Origin: Chara braunii
Taxonomy: Eukaryota; Streptophyta; Charophyceae; Charales; Characeae
DNA length: 53,012 nucleotides
Direction of reading: 5' to 3'
NCBI GenBank assembly: GCA_003427395.1
Contig: BFEA01000285.1
Coordinates: 13,877 to 66,888 of the forward strand
This document shows, one piece after another, positions 22,131-33,891 of the stretch (positions are counted from its first letter, which is position 1; the number at the start of each line of letters is the position of its first letter). The notes under the pieces are model-generated. The model was given only the letters and a program-made list of their open reading frames with translations, made no database searches and was not told where the DNA came from. The position numbers and the translations under genes were made by a program.

Positions 22131-23635
22131 CACAGGCATCGCTGAAAACTGCAGAAAATTACCTGCTTCTTTTTTAGTGTTGTTTTTTAGTTGCTCATCA
22201 TTGCCTGTGCACCGGCGGTACCAGCCTGCTGCTGACTGGTAGTGCAGCCAGGCAACATGGCCGGCGATTGAGCCATGTGTTCCCTCCTGCTGGCCATTGA
22301 GATGGTGCGGTCCATGAGCGGCTTGCTATGGCTGCTCCTACTTTTCTTTTCTGCCTGTGACGAGACCAAGGCAGAGCAGAGAGGTCGAGGGAGAGAGAGA
22401 GAGAGAGGGAGGGAGTGAGAGCACACACACACACTCACTCGACTCGGACACGGACTCGACTCGACACGACGGACGCAGAGACGAAGTGACAAAGTCTCAA
22501 AATCGCAAAGTTGCAATCTTGGATTCCGGACACAAAGTTGCGGCAAGTCACACTGAAGCACAAGCACTGAGGCCGAAGACTGAATGCCCCAACGGGGCTT
22601 GAGTCCGGACTTAAGTACCGGACTCAGGCTCAGTCTGGAGGGCCGAGGTGCGGCCTGCCTCAGGACTGAACTGAGGATCGCAGGTCTGCGTCTGGGCGCC
22701 AGAATGCCGGATGGCGCCAAGTATCAAAATCCGAAAATGTCAGTGGAGGAATTTGAGAACGGGCGCCAACTGCAGAAGGCGCCAGCAGTCCAGAACCGCA
22801 GATCGGGAACTCAGAATAAAATAGCAGCCTGGCAGGTGGTAAACTGCGGACCAGGGATCGAGCCCTGGCTGAGTCAGTAACACTATCCCCTCCCTCTAGA
22901 AGGCAACGTCTCGGCTGCCAGAAGTCATGAAACAATGCTGAAAACTGCGGAGGCCGATCACTGGTCAGCCAGTCACAAGGGAAGAGGGGTATAATGCAGG
23001 TTGTTGTTTGTGTGATCAGGGGTATGGTTGCAAAATTTCTGAGTAGTGGTTATGCGAAAGTCTTGGGAACAGGTCTTGAGAAGAGTCGCAGAAGTATCGA
23101 GGAGGAAACAGTCTTCAGTCATCTCAGGACGTTGTCAACGGGGCTTCAGCTTGAAAAGTAGCATGAGGTGTCCGGTAGTCTTGATCTGGTGCTGAGGTCT
23201 GATCCGGATGGCAGGTCACAAACAGATATTGATGTCAATGTCGAGGTTGCTGCTCCAGAAGTCTGCGAGTCCAATGTGCCGGCCAATGGGAACAGCATGG
23301 TGGCCAACCAGCTACTTTATCTCCTCGAACTGAGCTGCGGCATGCCATCGTCCCCTTGCGCTTGCCATTAGATCCATTATCGCCGGCGACGCACAGGGGC
23401 CACATAGGGAACTTGGACAAGAGAGACAAGGATGTGGCAGAGGACAGATGGGAGAACGGGGCAAGGCGGAGGCAAGAGCGGATCAGACAGGGGGGGGTCA
23501 AGAGGCAAGGGCTTTGCTGGGTACAGGGGTGTGTGTAGAGCAGGAATGCGGGGTTTGGGCGGGGTCGAGGCGGGATTTATGCAAGGGTTCGGGTTTTGAG
23601 TTATAGTATGTATCTAGGATATAGGGTGAGCACGA

Positions 23636-24007
23636 TCATAGGCGCGAACAAGCTTCATAGCATTCAGCAAGAGGTTCCCATGTAGATTCTTCGTCAGGGT
23701 ATCCTGTCCATTTAACTTTGTATTATGTGATTGGTTCATGGTGGTCAGATACCTGAGTAGTTCTTCGTCCTATGATGGCCTCGACGACGAATTCAGGGCC
23801 TGTGGGTAACATGATTGGTGGGAGTCTAGGATATGGGCGGTCAGCGAATTGGGGTGGGGATTCATGGTATTCTTTTAGGTATTCGACGTCGAAGACCGGG
23901 TGGACACGACTCATGTCAGGGGGGAGTCGGAGTTCGTAGTTGACGAGGGAGGTTTGTTCAATGACGGGGAAGGGTCCGAGCCACTTGTTCGAGAGTTTCT
24001 TGGACAA
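23636..24007 (-). pseudogene. integrase C-terminal GPY/F module and chromodomain of G2
   Basis: KLSNKWLGPFPVIEQ is the GPY/F-type module. EFVVEAIIGRRTTQVSDHHE, then YKVKWTGYPDEESTWEPLAE form a chromodomain with the expected aromatic and Trp positions. Such domains steer integration to particular chromatin marks. A TAA at about 23723 splits the domain, directly before YKVKW. The natural end is TGA at 23636. Confidence 0.87.
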
Positions 24008-24040
24008 GCCGTGTTCAGGTTCAAAGCGTTTGGCGGAGAG

Positions 24041-25231
24041 TCAGACTTTCTCCCCTACTTTGAATTGCAAGTCACGTCGGTGTTTGTTAGTCTTGTGTGC
24101 TTGTTGTTCTTGTGTTCTCTCAAAGGTTTCGGTTGCTTCTTTGAGGAGTCGATTCATTGTTGTTACCCATTCATTGAGAGAAGGGCAGGGAGTGGAGGGG
24201 TTGAGTTGCGAGGGGAGAAGGAAATCGGCGGGCAGGCGTGAGTGATAGCCAAGGTCAAGGTAGAATGGAGTCATGCCAATGGAAGGACAGACATCGTTGT
24301 TGTAGGCGATCTCGGCGGCGGTGAGCGACTGATCCCAGTCATGTTGATGTGGATGACAATACTTCCGCAGGTCCTGGATTCTTTGGAGAGTATCGTTCAT
24401 CTTCTCGGTCCGTCCATCGGTCTGTGGGTGAAATGCAGTGCTATACTTGAGTGTGGTTCCGTAGGCTTTAAAGAGGTGTTTCTAGAATTGTGAAAGTAAG
24501 CGAGGGTCATAGTCGCTGATGATGTTCTCAGGGAGACCGTGATGGCGAGCGATATGGTCGAAGAAGAGAATGGCGACGTCCTTGGCGCTGTGCTATGTGA
24601 TGCAAGGGATGAAGTGGACGCGTTTAGTCAAGTGGCAAACAATGACATAGATGCAATCATGTCCGCGGTCGGTCTTGGGGAGACCGCAGACGAAGTCCAT
24701 GGAGATGGACTGCCACCGGTGGGTGGGGATCGACAAAGATCGTAGCTTGTCGGGCTTAGTGCGGTTTGAGGGGTTGACGGCTTGACACGTGGAGCATGAG
24801 CGGATGTATGCTTTGACGTCGGCGTGTAGGGAAGGCCAGTGAAAGTAGTGGGAGATGGTGTCAAATGTTTTATGGAACCCAAGATGACCGGCAGTCTTGG
24901 CATCGTGGTGTTCGGCCAAGAGCTGGGTACGGAGACCACGTGCGTCAGGGATGCAAAGTCGGCGAGTGCCTTTGGTATTGATGTAAAGGAGATTGTCATG
25001 GAGGGAGTAGTCGGGGACAGGGTTGAGGTCACGAAGCATGTTGTAGATGGTGGCGAAGTTTGGGCAAGAGAGATAGCCTTGGGTGTAGCGATGGTGAAGA
25101 GATGGGAGGAGTTGGATATGTGTCATTATGGCGTAAACTTTGTCAGGGGGTTTGTGATCGGGGCGTCGGGAGAGGGCATCAGCAACACGGTTGCTTTTTT
25201 GTATGGCAGATGCTGAAGGTGAACTGGGCAA
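24041..25231 (-). pseudogene. integrase of G2 (two in-frame stops)
   Basis: An HHCC finger (LAEHHDAKTAGHLGFHKT, then YIRSCSTCQ) precedes the catalytic core. The core has Asp in SMDFVCGLPKT, Asp in IISDYDPRLL, and Glu in HPQTDGRTEKMND, so the DDE triad is kept. The frame is interrupted by TAG at 24593 and another TAG near 24483. The C-terminal part KTNKHRRDLQFKVGEKV ends in a TGA where the family has Trp. Confidence 0.87.
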
Positions 25232-25239
25232 GAAGTCTA

Positions 25240-26560
25240 ACTAGCGAGCTTGTCGCGGGGTAATGTGTTTCTTTGTTAGGATAGAAGAGACGATGGTGTT
25301 ATCCGTGCGGACAGTGAAGTATTGCGTGTCGAGGTACGGGCGCCAGACTTAGAGGGCGTGGGTCACAGCGAGGAGCTCCTTCTCGTTGGAGGGGTAATTC
25401 ATTTCCGCGGGAAGCAGTTTCTTGCTGGCGAAGGCAATGGGGTATTCTCCTGGTGGAGCCTCGGGTGGGTAGGAGATGTCTTGATGGAGGGAGTTTCGGT
25501 GGTGTCACAAGGGAAATGTTGAGACAGGACGGCTCCAATGGCGAAGTCGGAGGCGTCGGTGGTGACGTAGAAATGGCGAGTGGGGTCGGCGATCTTGAGG
25601 ACAGGGGCGGTGGTGATGAGTTGTTTGATGGCATCGAAGGCATTTTGACGGCGGTCGTTCCAAGTGAAGGGTTCGTCCTTGCGGGTGAGTTCGTGGAGAG
25701 GGTACGAGATATCGGAGAAGTTGCGAATAAAGGGGCAGTAGTAGTTGGCAAGGCCGAGAAATGATCGGAATTGGAGTAGGGTCTTGGGAGATGGATACTC
25801 GACGAGGGCGGTGACCTTCGATGGGTCCATGCGGATACCTTCAGCGGAGACGATGTGGCCAAGGTATTCAACGCTTGAAGCAGAAAAGGTGCATTTGTTG
25901 AGCTTGGCATAAAATTTTTGCTCTCTGAGGATAGAGAGGACTTGGCGGAGATGTTGAAGATGAGACTCGAAGGTGGGGATATAGACGAGGATATCATCGA
26001 GGTAGACGACGACACAGACTTCGAGGAGGTCGCAAAAAATATGATTCATTGTAGATTGGAATGTGGCGGGGGCGTTTGTGAGGCCGAAGGGCATCACGAG
26101 GAATTCGTAGTGCCCAAATCGGGAACGAAAGGCGGTCTTGTGGGTATCCTCCTCGCGGATGCGGATCTGGTGGAAGCCACTCCGAAGGGCGATCTTGGTA
26201 AAATACTTGGCTCCACGGAGTCAATCGAGAAGCTTGGAGATCCGAGGTAGGGGGTACTTGTTCTTGATCGTGATCCGGTTCAAGGCGCGGTAGTCTGTGC
26301 ACATCCGAAGTTCCGATGTTCCGCCTTTCTTTACGAAAAGGCAGCGTGTGCCGAAGGGGGATGATGAATCCTTTCTCAAGGAGTTCATGGAGTTGCCGCT
26401 CCATTTCTTCGGCTTCTGGAACAGAGAGTTGGTATGGAGGGCGGCAAGGTGGAGAGTGGCCGGGTTCCAAATCGATGGTGTGGGATACGCCATGATCCAG
26501 AGGTAATCCGGCAGGCAAGGACTCAGGGAAGGCATCCTTGAACTTGTCGAGGATGGAGGT
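25240..26560 (-). pseudogene. reverse transcriptase and RNase H region of G2
   Basis: RT blocks are visible in order: [34 protein letters not shown], then after a TGA KYFTKIALRSGFHQI, MPFGLTNAPATFQ, and [11 protein letters not shown]. In motif A the expected Asp after KI is Ala (26188-26190), so one catalytic Asp is lost, while YLDD is kept. The RNase H start FYVTTDASDFAIGAVLSQ is followed by a frameshift near 25560. The rest (FASKKLLPAEMNYPSNEKEL, VADALSRRPDHKPPD) is in the other frame with stops at about 25350 and 25238. A further frameshift near 26355 joins the front of RT. Confidence 0.86.
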
Positions 26561-27412
26561 GAAGGTGGGGTTGGAAGGGGAGGCTTGGTCGTGTTTGTCC
26601 ATTGGGAGCAAGTCCTCGGGACGCTCGCGATCAAGGACAAGGCAATAGTAGGTGGAGTCAGGGTTCGTGCAAGCCATGTGAAGGAATTGGTGCGGGGTGA
26701 CTGAGCTTGGGGAGGTGAGATAGGGGAGATAGGGAATGTCGATGGTTGTGTCAGGCGGGTTGGTAAGGCGGAGGAAGTTGGGGTGGAACGCATATGGCAT
26801 GTAGCGGTCCAGCCACGGTGTTCCCAAAACGATATCGCACATAAAGTGCATGACATCGAATGAGACCTGACTGCAGAGGGTTCCGACAGTCATGGTGGTC
26901 TCGGGAACCGTGAGGTCTACGTCTTTGTCCCCTGAACAAATTGTAATCGGGGAGTCGTATCCGGCAGAGGTAAGACCAGCTTTCCGTACACACGCATCGA
27001 TGATGAAGTTTCCGGTGGCTCCAATGTTGAGGAGGGCCTGGAACTTAGTCATAGACGCACCGAGGGTGGCGGCGATGAATTTGAGGTGAAAGCATGATGA
27101 GTTGGCGGTGGAGATAATGGTGTTGAGGCAGCGTTGTTCATTGCCTAATCGGACAAGCCGATCGTGTCGGTCTTGTTCCTCAACAACATCGGAGAAGGTG
27201 ATAGAGGATGGATTCGGAAGGAGGGTTGAGGAACAAGTGGCAGTGAGGGTTGCGACGCCTGGGGGTCGTCCAATGGGGGGTGCGGCACCAGAGATGGGGG
27301 AGGCAGACGTATTGTCGATGCCAAATGGGCCACCGGTGGGATGGAGATGGTCACCGATGGGGTGGCCAGGAGACTAGTCATCGATGTAGGGGCGGAGACC
27401 TGGGGACATTGT
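26560..27412 (-). pseudogene. aspartic protease region of G2 (active-site Asp lost)
   Basis: The frame continues from gag through TGA 27413 and a TAG at about 27376 into FQALLNIGATGNFIIDACVR. The family motif is Leu-Asp-Ser-Gly-Ala; here Asn stands in place of the catalytic Asp (27026-27028), a GAC-to-AAC change in a CG context, and Ser is replaced by Ile. Downstream [20 protein letters not shown] is the usual hydrophobic flap and Gly-x-Pro-Trp-Leu block. The protease is certainly inactive as it stands. Confidence 0.82.
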
Positions 27413-28968
27413 TCAGGTCGAGGAGGGCCCCGCTCCTACCGAGGGGGGTGATGCAGAGGTTACGGGTTGGGGGGCCGGAAACTGGCGTGTGAAATGTCTA
27501 GCATTTGGGCAGTCTGTTTGCAGGTGGCCTAATTGGCGGCACCGAAAACATCCACCCTTTGCCTGAAGGTGGGCTCTTTCCTCGGGTGTGAGTTTCTTGA
27601 GGCGGCTCGGGAGGGTGGTCGGGGGAGGGCGGCTGGAGCGATCTCTCTTTTCCATTCGCATGAGGTGAATGGAAAAGAATTCGTCGGGGGAGAGCGATGT
27701 GGTGTCTAGTGGATCGGAGAGGGTGTCAAGGTCGGGGGCGGTGAACTCGTTCGAGGAGGTGGTGGAGGTGGTGTCCTCGGAGGCGATGTTGTGGAAGAAG
27801 CGAGGGCAGGGAGGGGTCAATGCAAGTGCGGTCTTGTAGGGGGAGAGGATGCAGTCGAGTTGGAGGGCACGAGTGAGGAGGTCGGCGAGGGTCATGGGGG
27901 GCTCGTGGACAAGGGTGGCCATTAGGTCTTTGCGGCATACGCGCTTAACGTGGGAGATGAAGGCGAAGTCGCTGACGACGTCGATGGGGATATGTTGACG
28001 AAGCGAGCAGACATATTGCACAAAATGCTCGGTAGGGCCGTTTTGTTGGAGCCGACAGAATTGGTCGATGTAGTCGTCGACCGTTTTCTGTGGGCGGAAG
28101 GTGGAGGTGATGAGGGTGGCCCACTCAGGGACGGTGTGAGGTCGGAGACTAGCGTGACGGCGACTGGTCATTTGGGTGTACCACCAGTGAGCAACGTTGT
28201 CTAGGAGTTGGCCGCCAGCGATGGGGAGCCAGTGGACGACAAGAATGTTGTGAAGGGAAAAGGCTTGTTGAAGTTTGGTGAGAAAGAGGAAGACATCCTC
28301 ATGGGGTTGGCCTAAGAAGGTGGGAATCTCATTGGCGCAGAATGATGGGGGGATTTTGCCTTCTCTGGGGTTAGTGGCGGCAAGGGCGTTGAAATCAAGG
28401 GTGGGAGAGGAAAAGTCGACCAGGGTGAAATCATGGGCGGGGTTGGTGGGGATGAGAGCATTTGGGGGAAGTAGAGGAAGAGCGGGATACATAGCTTGTG
28501 GAATGGTCTGGTATAGTTGGGGATGGTGGAGGTGATAACGAGCGAAATCAAGAGGGGTTTGGATTGGGGGAGGATGGTTGACGACTGTGTGACAGCGGGG
28601 GTTTTCGGCTGGGTGACTATGGTGGAGGTAGTGGTGGATGAAGGCGGGGGTGTGGAGGACGTGCTGGCGGAGAGGGCGGTGGATGTGGGCACGGTTGTAG
28701 AGAGGGGTGCCGTGGTCGTGACCACTGTGATTGTCGGGGTTTGATGCTCAATAAACGTCACACAATCGGATAGGCCAAAGATATTGGTTTCAATTTTGGT
28801 GATGGACGCGCGGATGTCCATTTCGAAAGAGATCATCATGCAAATGAGGGTGGCGATATCGGTGGCAATGGCGGGCTCGGATCTTTGTTCGCCCGTAAGT
28901 TCGCGGGCAAGGCTGTCAACAGACTGAGTGTTGACGGCAGTCATATCGATGCTGGAGGATTAGGCCAT
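27413..28968 (-). pseudogene. gag of G2 with CCHC zinc knuckle
   Basis: The probable start is the ATG at 28968, in frame with MTAVNTQSVDSLARELTGEQ at 28944 but followed by an early TAA. After a frameshift in a Pro/Thr/Ser-rich stretch, the 359-codon frame 28492-27413 has the capsid pattern (FLGQPHEDVFLFLTKLQQAF, then WATLITSTFRPQKTVDDY). Its CCHC knuckle is CFRCRQLGHLQTDC at 27509-27550. The TGA at 27413 is followed in the same frame by the pol precursor, so gag and pol were likely one polyprotein. Confidence 0.82.
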
Positions 28969-29149
28969 GTTGGGGGAAAATGGAGTGGATGCGGTGGCTG
29001 AGGCGACGGCTGTGGATGAGGTGGAGGCAGATGCGGCGGCAGCAGCGGCTGCACGCTAAGAGTTCTTGCTTTGGCATGGCATGCGGAGATTTGGGAGTGA
29101 CGGGGGGTGGGGGTGGAGAGGGTATCTACAACATTAATTGATTTATTCA
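28969..29149 (-). other. G-rich leader before G2 gag
   Basis: This is a short, Gly/Ala-codon-like purine-rich stretch between the gag start and the AT-rich tract. No primer binding site is recognisable, which suggests the 5' end of G2 is missing or altered. Confidence 0.3.
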
Positions 29150-29981
29150 AAAATAAATAAAGGTATTTGCCAAAATAATAAATGAATAAAATGGGATTTA
29201 ATTCAAAATAAACTATTCCGATTTGGAGTAATTTATTCGAGATTAATTCGACAATTCATAAAGGAATTCGCGAGAGAAAAGTTGGAAACACGAAATTTTC
29301 AGGAATGAAATAAATGCTGAAAATATCAAAAAAAGATAATTAATTTCGAAAAAATAAATTCCAGTTAAATTTACTTGAAATTAATTTTGGGGTATGAAAA
29401 GCGTGAAATTTCAAAACGAATTAAGTAAAATATTCCTGAAGTTTGAGAATTTCGAAAGAGAATTTGTTCTTAGTAATTAAAACATATAAGAAAAGGACTT
29501 AATTAAAACATATAAGAAGAGGAATTAAGTAAAATTATTTTTGAATTTTGAAGAAAAAAAAATTCGAAAAAGAATTTAATTAATTCTAACGTATTTTCAA
29601 AATTTTTGAAAAAGAATGAATTCAAAGTAGTTTCGAATTTCAAAGGAATGTCGAAAAAGAATTAATTAATTCTACGTGTTTTGAATTACGAAAAAATAGG
29701 AAAAGAGTTTGATTAATTTAAAATGTTTTCCAATTACTGAAATTCTGAAAAACAAAATTAGAAATATTTTCGAATTACGAAAAAGAAATGTCGAAAAAGA
29801 ATTTAATTAATTCTGAAGTATTTTCGAATTAAAATTTTTGAAAAAAAAATGATTAAAATAATTTTCAAATTTCGAGGAAGAAATGTCGAGAAATAATAAC
29901 TAATTCTACATATTTTCGAAAGTTTCGAAAAAGGAAATATTTTTGGAAAGGAATGTTGAAAAAGATAATTAATGAAGTATT
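29150..29981. repeat. AT-rich tract of degenerate repeats
   Basis: About 830 bases are very AT-rich, with recurring blocks such as TCGAAAAAGAATTTAATTAA, ATTTTCGAATTACGAAAAA and GAAATGTCGA. Spacing between similar blocks is irregular (roughly 60-120 bases). No ORF is seen. The composition is sharply different from both flanks, and it ends exactly where the left LTR of G3 begins. Confidence 0.75.
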
Positions 29982-30530
29982 TGCAAGGAAAATGAGCAAT
30001 AGCGAGATGACAATGTCCAGCATGCACAATCACATTGAAGGCCAGATAGTATCACAGTGTCCAGAAAGCAGAAATGCACGAATACAACACCAATGAGGAA
30101 TCGTAACACTGAAAACCAATGTCAACGAGAGCTTGTTGTCACCACCACCAACATGAGTGTCCAGGCCCTATCTCCCTACTTGGCGCTCGACACCTAGCCT
30201 ACTCTCTACACAGCTACTCTCTTCCAACTAATTTACAATACAACTGTTGACGTCAGTAGCCTCCAAAGTACTTAAAGATGTTGCCCATGCAGACCATCGC
30301 CAATACTAGGTATGTGCCCTCACATCATCATCATCATCATCGTTCTCTCTCTCTCCCTCGTCTTACTCCCACGTCTTCCCGTTGTACACCAGAAGACCAC
30401 CCCTGCGCCTCACTGCGCAACCAAGCCCAACCAGCTATGGAGGCTAAGGGTAGCGCACTCCCGCACGACCGCACGCGCTTGCACCTCGCCTCTCAGCGCC
30501 AGCAGCAGCCCACAAGCGTCCGCTCCAGCA
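29982..30530 (-). repeat. 3' LTR of G3
   Basis: It starts TGCAAGGAAAATGAGC and ends CGCTCCAGCA in plus coordinates, so it has TG...CA ends. It matches the right LTR over its whole length, including the blocks GTATCACAGTGTCCAGAAAG and CAACATGAGTGTCCAGGCCC. It contains a palindromic bZIP-type site TGACGTCA at 30248-30255 and a CAT microsatellite. Confidence 0.85.
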
Positions 30531-31885
30531 GCGCTACCGAACTTGGATGTATGGAAAATAGGGTAAGTACGCAAGTGTGCAGGAATGCGAATCACGTATG
30601 AACGCCCATCTCGTTGATCTCCTACAATATCTAAGATCTCCCAGGGCCGAATGTATTGTGGCATTAGTTTGCATGAAATCCCCAACTCTTGACCTAGTTC
30701 AGATGATTTAACCTAGACTCTATCACCTACCTGAAAGTTAGAGGGTCGTCTATGTTTGTTCTCAGAGGCAATCGTAGCATCTTGAGATTTCATCATGTGC
30801 TCAACGGCCTGCTGCAGCATCTGTTCGTATGTGACAACAAATTCTACGCTACCGGGTGCTGCAGTAGCCTGTTTCTCAGGTAGTAGGAAATCAAGGGCGG
30901 AACGGGGCTTCCAACCAACATGAAGTTGGTTGGGAGTCTTGCCAGTAGCGCTATGTACAACGTTGTTGTACAGGTCGGCGACGAGAGGTAGTTTCTCGTC
31001 CCATTCATCCTGACTCGGCTTGATGTAGTGCCTTAGTAAATGTTGCACTACTTTGTTCATCTGTTCCGCCTGTCCATTTGACTCAAGGTGATTCCCGGAT
31101 GTCATTTGCAGTCTGGTTCCCATCTGTTGGGCAGTGTTCTGCCACAGTTCGCTAGTAAAACGAACATCCCTATCACTGACGATAGACTTAGGTAAACCAA
31201 AGTCTCGTACTCAGTTGTCCATGAACAGTCTAATGACATAGTCTGTTTTAGCCGTCTCAGGCATAGCGATCAGTCGTACATATTTAGAAAAGCGGTCTAC
31301 TATAATGAAGATGTGTCATTTCTCAGACCTGCTGGTCACAAGAGTATCCATGAAATCCATGGAGATACTCTGACCAGGACCTTTAGGAATCGGCAAGGGC
31401 TTGATGAGCCCAAGCGGAGCCTGAGTCCTAGGTTTGTCACGTTGACAAACCTTACAAGTTTCGACATACTTCTTGGCATCTTCCATAATAGAAGGCCACC
31501 AAAATTTTTGTACTAGGTTAGCTGAAGTTTTCCTATAACCGGAATGAACAGTTGCATCGTGACACTCACCTAGAAATAAACTACGCAAAGACTCACTATT
31601 GGGAACACACAATCTTTTATTCCTTGCCTTTTCAAGAAACAGCAAGCCATCTAGCATTGTAAATTCGTTAGAAGTTACTTTATCCTTCTCTTTGAACTTA
31701 CGGATGATCTCAGACATAACTGAATCTTGCTGATAGGCTTCCACCAAAAATTGAGTTAGATCATTGGATATGCCGAATTCAGTCACTAGCACGCTCAGGT
31801 AATCTGCCCGACCTGATAGTGCATCAGCTACTTTGTTGTACTCTCCCTTCATTGGATCAAGTTGATAGTCATACATGTCTATCAC
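30531..31885 (-). pseudogene. integrase of G3 (several stops, joined to LTR)
   Basis: The HHCC finger (GECHDATVHSGYRKT, then YVETCKVCQRDK) is complete. Core residues are Asp in SMDFMDTLVTS, Asp in SIVSDRDVRF and Glu in HLESNGQAEQMN, so the DDE triad is present. TGA codons follow RSEK (31316) and MDN (about 31215), and a TAG follows NFQVGDRV (30713). The C-terminal GPY/F-like part (YIRPWEILDIVGDQRDGRSY, HLRTYPIFHTSKFG) reads straight into the LTR, so the end of pol and the polypurine tract have been deleted. Confidence 0.85.
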
Positions 31886-33341
31886 TTGAATCCATCACTT
31901 GAGTGTGTCAGAGAGTACAGGCTGTGTTTTGATCCAGCGCAAGGTCTCATGGTCAGATTTCAAGTAGAAGAACCTACCTAGGAGGTAGAGTCTCCAATGG
32001 ACCAGCACTCTGTAAAGGGCATAGAGCTCACGCTCATATGTGGACTTTGCTAGCTTTTGTGACGGCATCTTCTTACTCATGTACTCGGTAGGTCTCAACT
32101 TGGGCTCCTCCTTTTGCGCAAGGACCGCGCCTATGCCATATTGGCTGGCGTCTGTGGTCACGACAAATGGCTTATCAGGATCCGGAAGTTTAAGAACCTC
32201 ACAGTGTGTCAGAGCATACTTCAGTTTTCTGAAGCTTGCTTCATACTCTTCAGTCCACTCCCAAGGGGTGTCAAGTCGAGTAAGATCAGTTAATGGGGAA
32301 GCTATAGTACTATAGTTTTTAACAAACGGATAATAGTAGCCCGCCAACCTAAAAAATGATTTAACCTCAGTAACATTCGGAGGTCTGGGCCAGTCTCGAA
32401 TGCTGGTCACTTTGGCATCGTCCGACCTCAACCCATCCGTGGAGATTTCATGACCCAAGCATAAGATCTACGTGCGACCGAACTCGTATTTCTCCAAGTT
32501 TACCTTGTACTGGTGTTGTCTTAGGAGACCTACAGTAGCACTATTTTCAAGTGCTCAGCGTGCTCCTCTACAGTCCTACTAAAGATAAGAATATCGTCGA
32601 GGTACACAACAATAAACTTGTCTAACTACTAATGAAATATCCTATTCATGCTATGCTGGAATGTCCTAGGGGCATTGCATAGGCCAAAGGGCATCACCAC
32701 AAACTCGTAAAGACCGTACCTGGTCTAAAAAACGGTTTTGTGTTGGTCCTCAGGTCTAATGGCAATTCAATGGTATCCGGACTTCAGATCTATCTTGGTG
32801 AAGTACCGGCATCCCTGCACTCTATCCAGTAGGTCGTCGATGTGGGGTAGGGGCTCTGCGTTTTTAATATGAGGCCCCGATAATCAATGGACATCCTCAG
32901 TATACCTCCCTTCTTAGGAACAAATAAAACTGGCGCACCGTAAGGGGAGGTACTAAGTCGAATCCATCTCTTTTCTGTGAGCTCATTGAGCTGGCGACGT
33001 AGCTCATCCAACTCCGCAGGAGACATCCTACAGATTCGTCCTCTAGGCACCTTGCTACCTGGGACAACCTCTATCTCATGGACCACCTCCCTTTCTACCA
33101 CGCCTGTGGGCTCCTCAAGAAGGTCGGAATATTGCACGACGACTGATTCCATCTCTGGAGGTGTTTTAATGACCTCCCCTTTCTCAGAGACAACGACTAG
33201 ATACATGCCCTCCTCACGATTCTGCTTACAGTAGTTATACAAAAAGGAGGCACACATGCAACCGTAGTTTTCAACTAAATTGCTAGCCTGATACTTTTGC
33301 AGTCTAATGGCCTTATCGTTTGGCAACTTGTGTATCAACAC
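31886..33341 (-). pseudogene. reverse transcriptase and RNase H of G3
   Basis: The RT front ([40 protein letters not shown]) is followed by a frameshift near 32870. The palm is readable with stops: KIDLKSGYH keeps the catalytic Asp and [10 protein letters not shown] keeps YLDD. Between 32460 and 32790 there are at least four in-frame stops. The connection and RNase H part 31895-32458 is open: EVKSFFRLAGYYYPFVKNYS, then FVVTTDASQYGIGAVLAQ, SDHETLRWIKTQ. A TGA separates it from the integrase frame. Confidence 0.85.
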
Positions 33342-33350
33342 CTTCCTATC

Positions 33351-33731
33351 TCAATCAAACTGAGGTTGAGCAACCTCGAGGTAGTGCATGCCTAGTAACA
33401 TGTCGAAGGGCAGTTCGTCGCTGATGAGGAATGAGATTTTATGTCTCACTTCCCCTCCTCCATAAGAGAAGGAACAGACTACGTCCTTGACATAGTCTTT
33501 AACTATCATTTGGTGCTTGTTGGCTAGCGTAGAAGTTACATTTCTGCTAAGCCGCTGCACTTGGTTCCCTAAGCGCAGTCTATCCACACAAGCACGACTG
33601 ATGAAATTTCGTGTAGAGCTTATGTCTACGAAGGCACCCACTTTGCGGCCACCTACATCAACCTCTTCCACGAAATGTTCACCCTTTGGACCTCTACTCA
33701 TCACCGCCCAAAAGTCTCTGGGATCCTTCAC
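33351..33731 (-). pseudogene. retroviral-type aspartic protease region of G3
   Basis: KVGAFVDISSTRNFISRACV is the active-site block; the Asp is kept, but the family's Ser-Gly after it reads Ile-Ser. LPFDMLLGMHYLEVAQPQFD is the conserved C-terminal part. A TGA at 33351 separates it from RT in the same frame. Activity is doubtful because the glycine of the active-site loop is missing. Confidence 0.78.
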
Positions 33732-33891
33732 TGACCACTCAGTCTCAACCCCTCTACGGGCTCAGACACATCTCTCGAATAGAGCGTCGGTGGGTCTGAA
33801 TGTGTCTGCAGGGCGATACGTGGGTCACTAGCCTTGGCCAACGCTTGAAGTGGGGAAGGCAACGTTACCACTTCAGCACGCGTAAGAGCGG

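Larger units (their letters stand above)
19011..23635. other. 4.6-kb stretch without a supported gene
   Basis: No frame with recognisable motifs is found on either strand. The stretch contains two inverted repeats (19639-19690 and 20009-20083), a 9-bp minisatellite (21860-21904), a 20-base poly(A) (22111-22130), and several TGACGTGGCA-like motifs between 21440 and 21640. The right part should hold the 3' UTR and possibly the 3' LTR of G2, but I could not define LTR ends or a polypurine tract. Confidence 0.45.
23636..28968 (-). mobile_element. Ty3/gypsy chromovirus-type retrotransposon G2 (degenerate)
   Basis: The minus-strand order gag, protease, RT, RNase H, integrase, chromodomain defines a chromovirus of the Ty3/gypsy group. 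All domains are present, but the coding region is broken by several in-frame stops and at least three frameshifts (about 28490-28600, 26355, 25560). Key residues are lost in protease and RT motif A. Flanking LTRs could not be identified. The element starts next to an AT-rich repeat tract (29150-29981). Confidence 0.88.

Noticed and set aside
22834-22880. tRNA T-arm-like sequence (CCAGGGATCGAGCCCTGG)
   Set aside because: The stem and loop resemble a T arm and a weak B box, but the A box does not fit and no acceptor or anticodon stem can be drawn. A SINE remnant is possible but unsupported.
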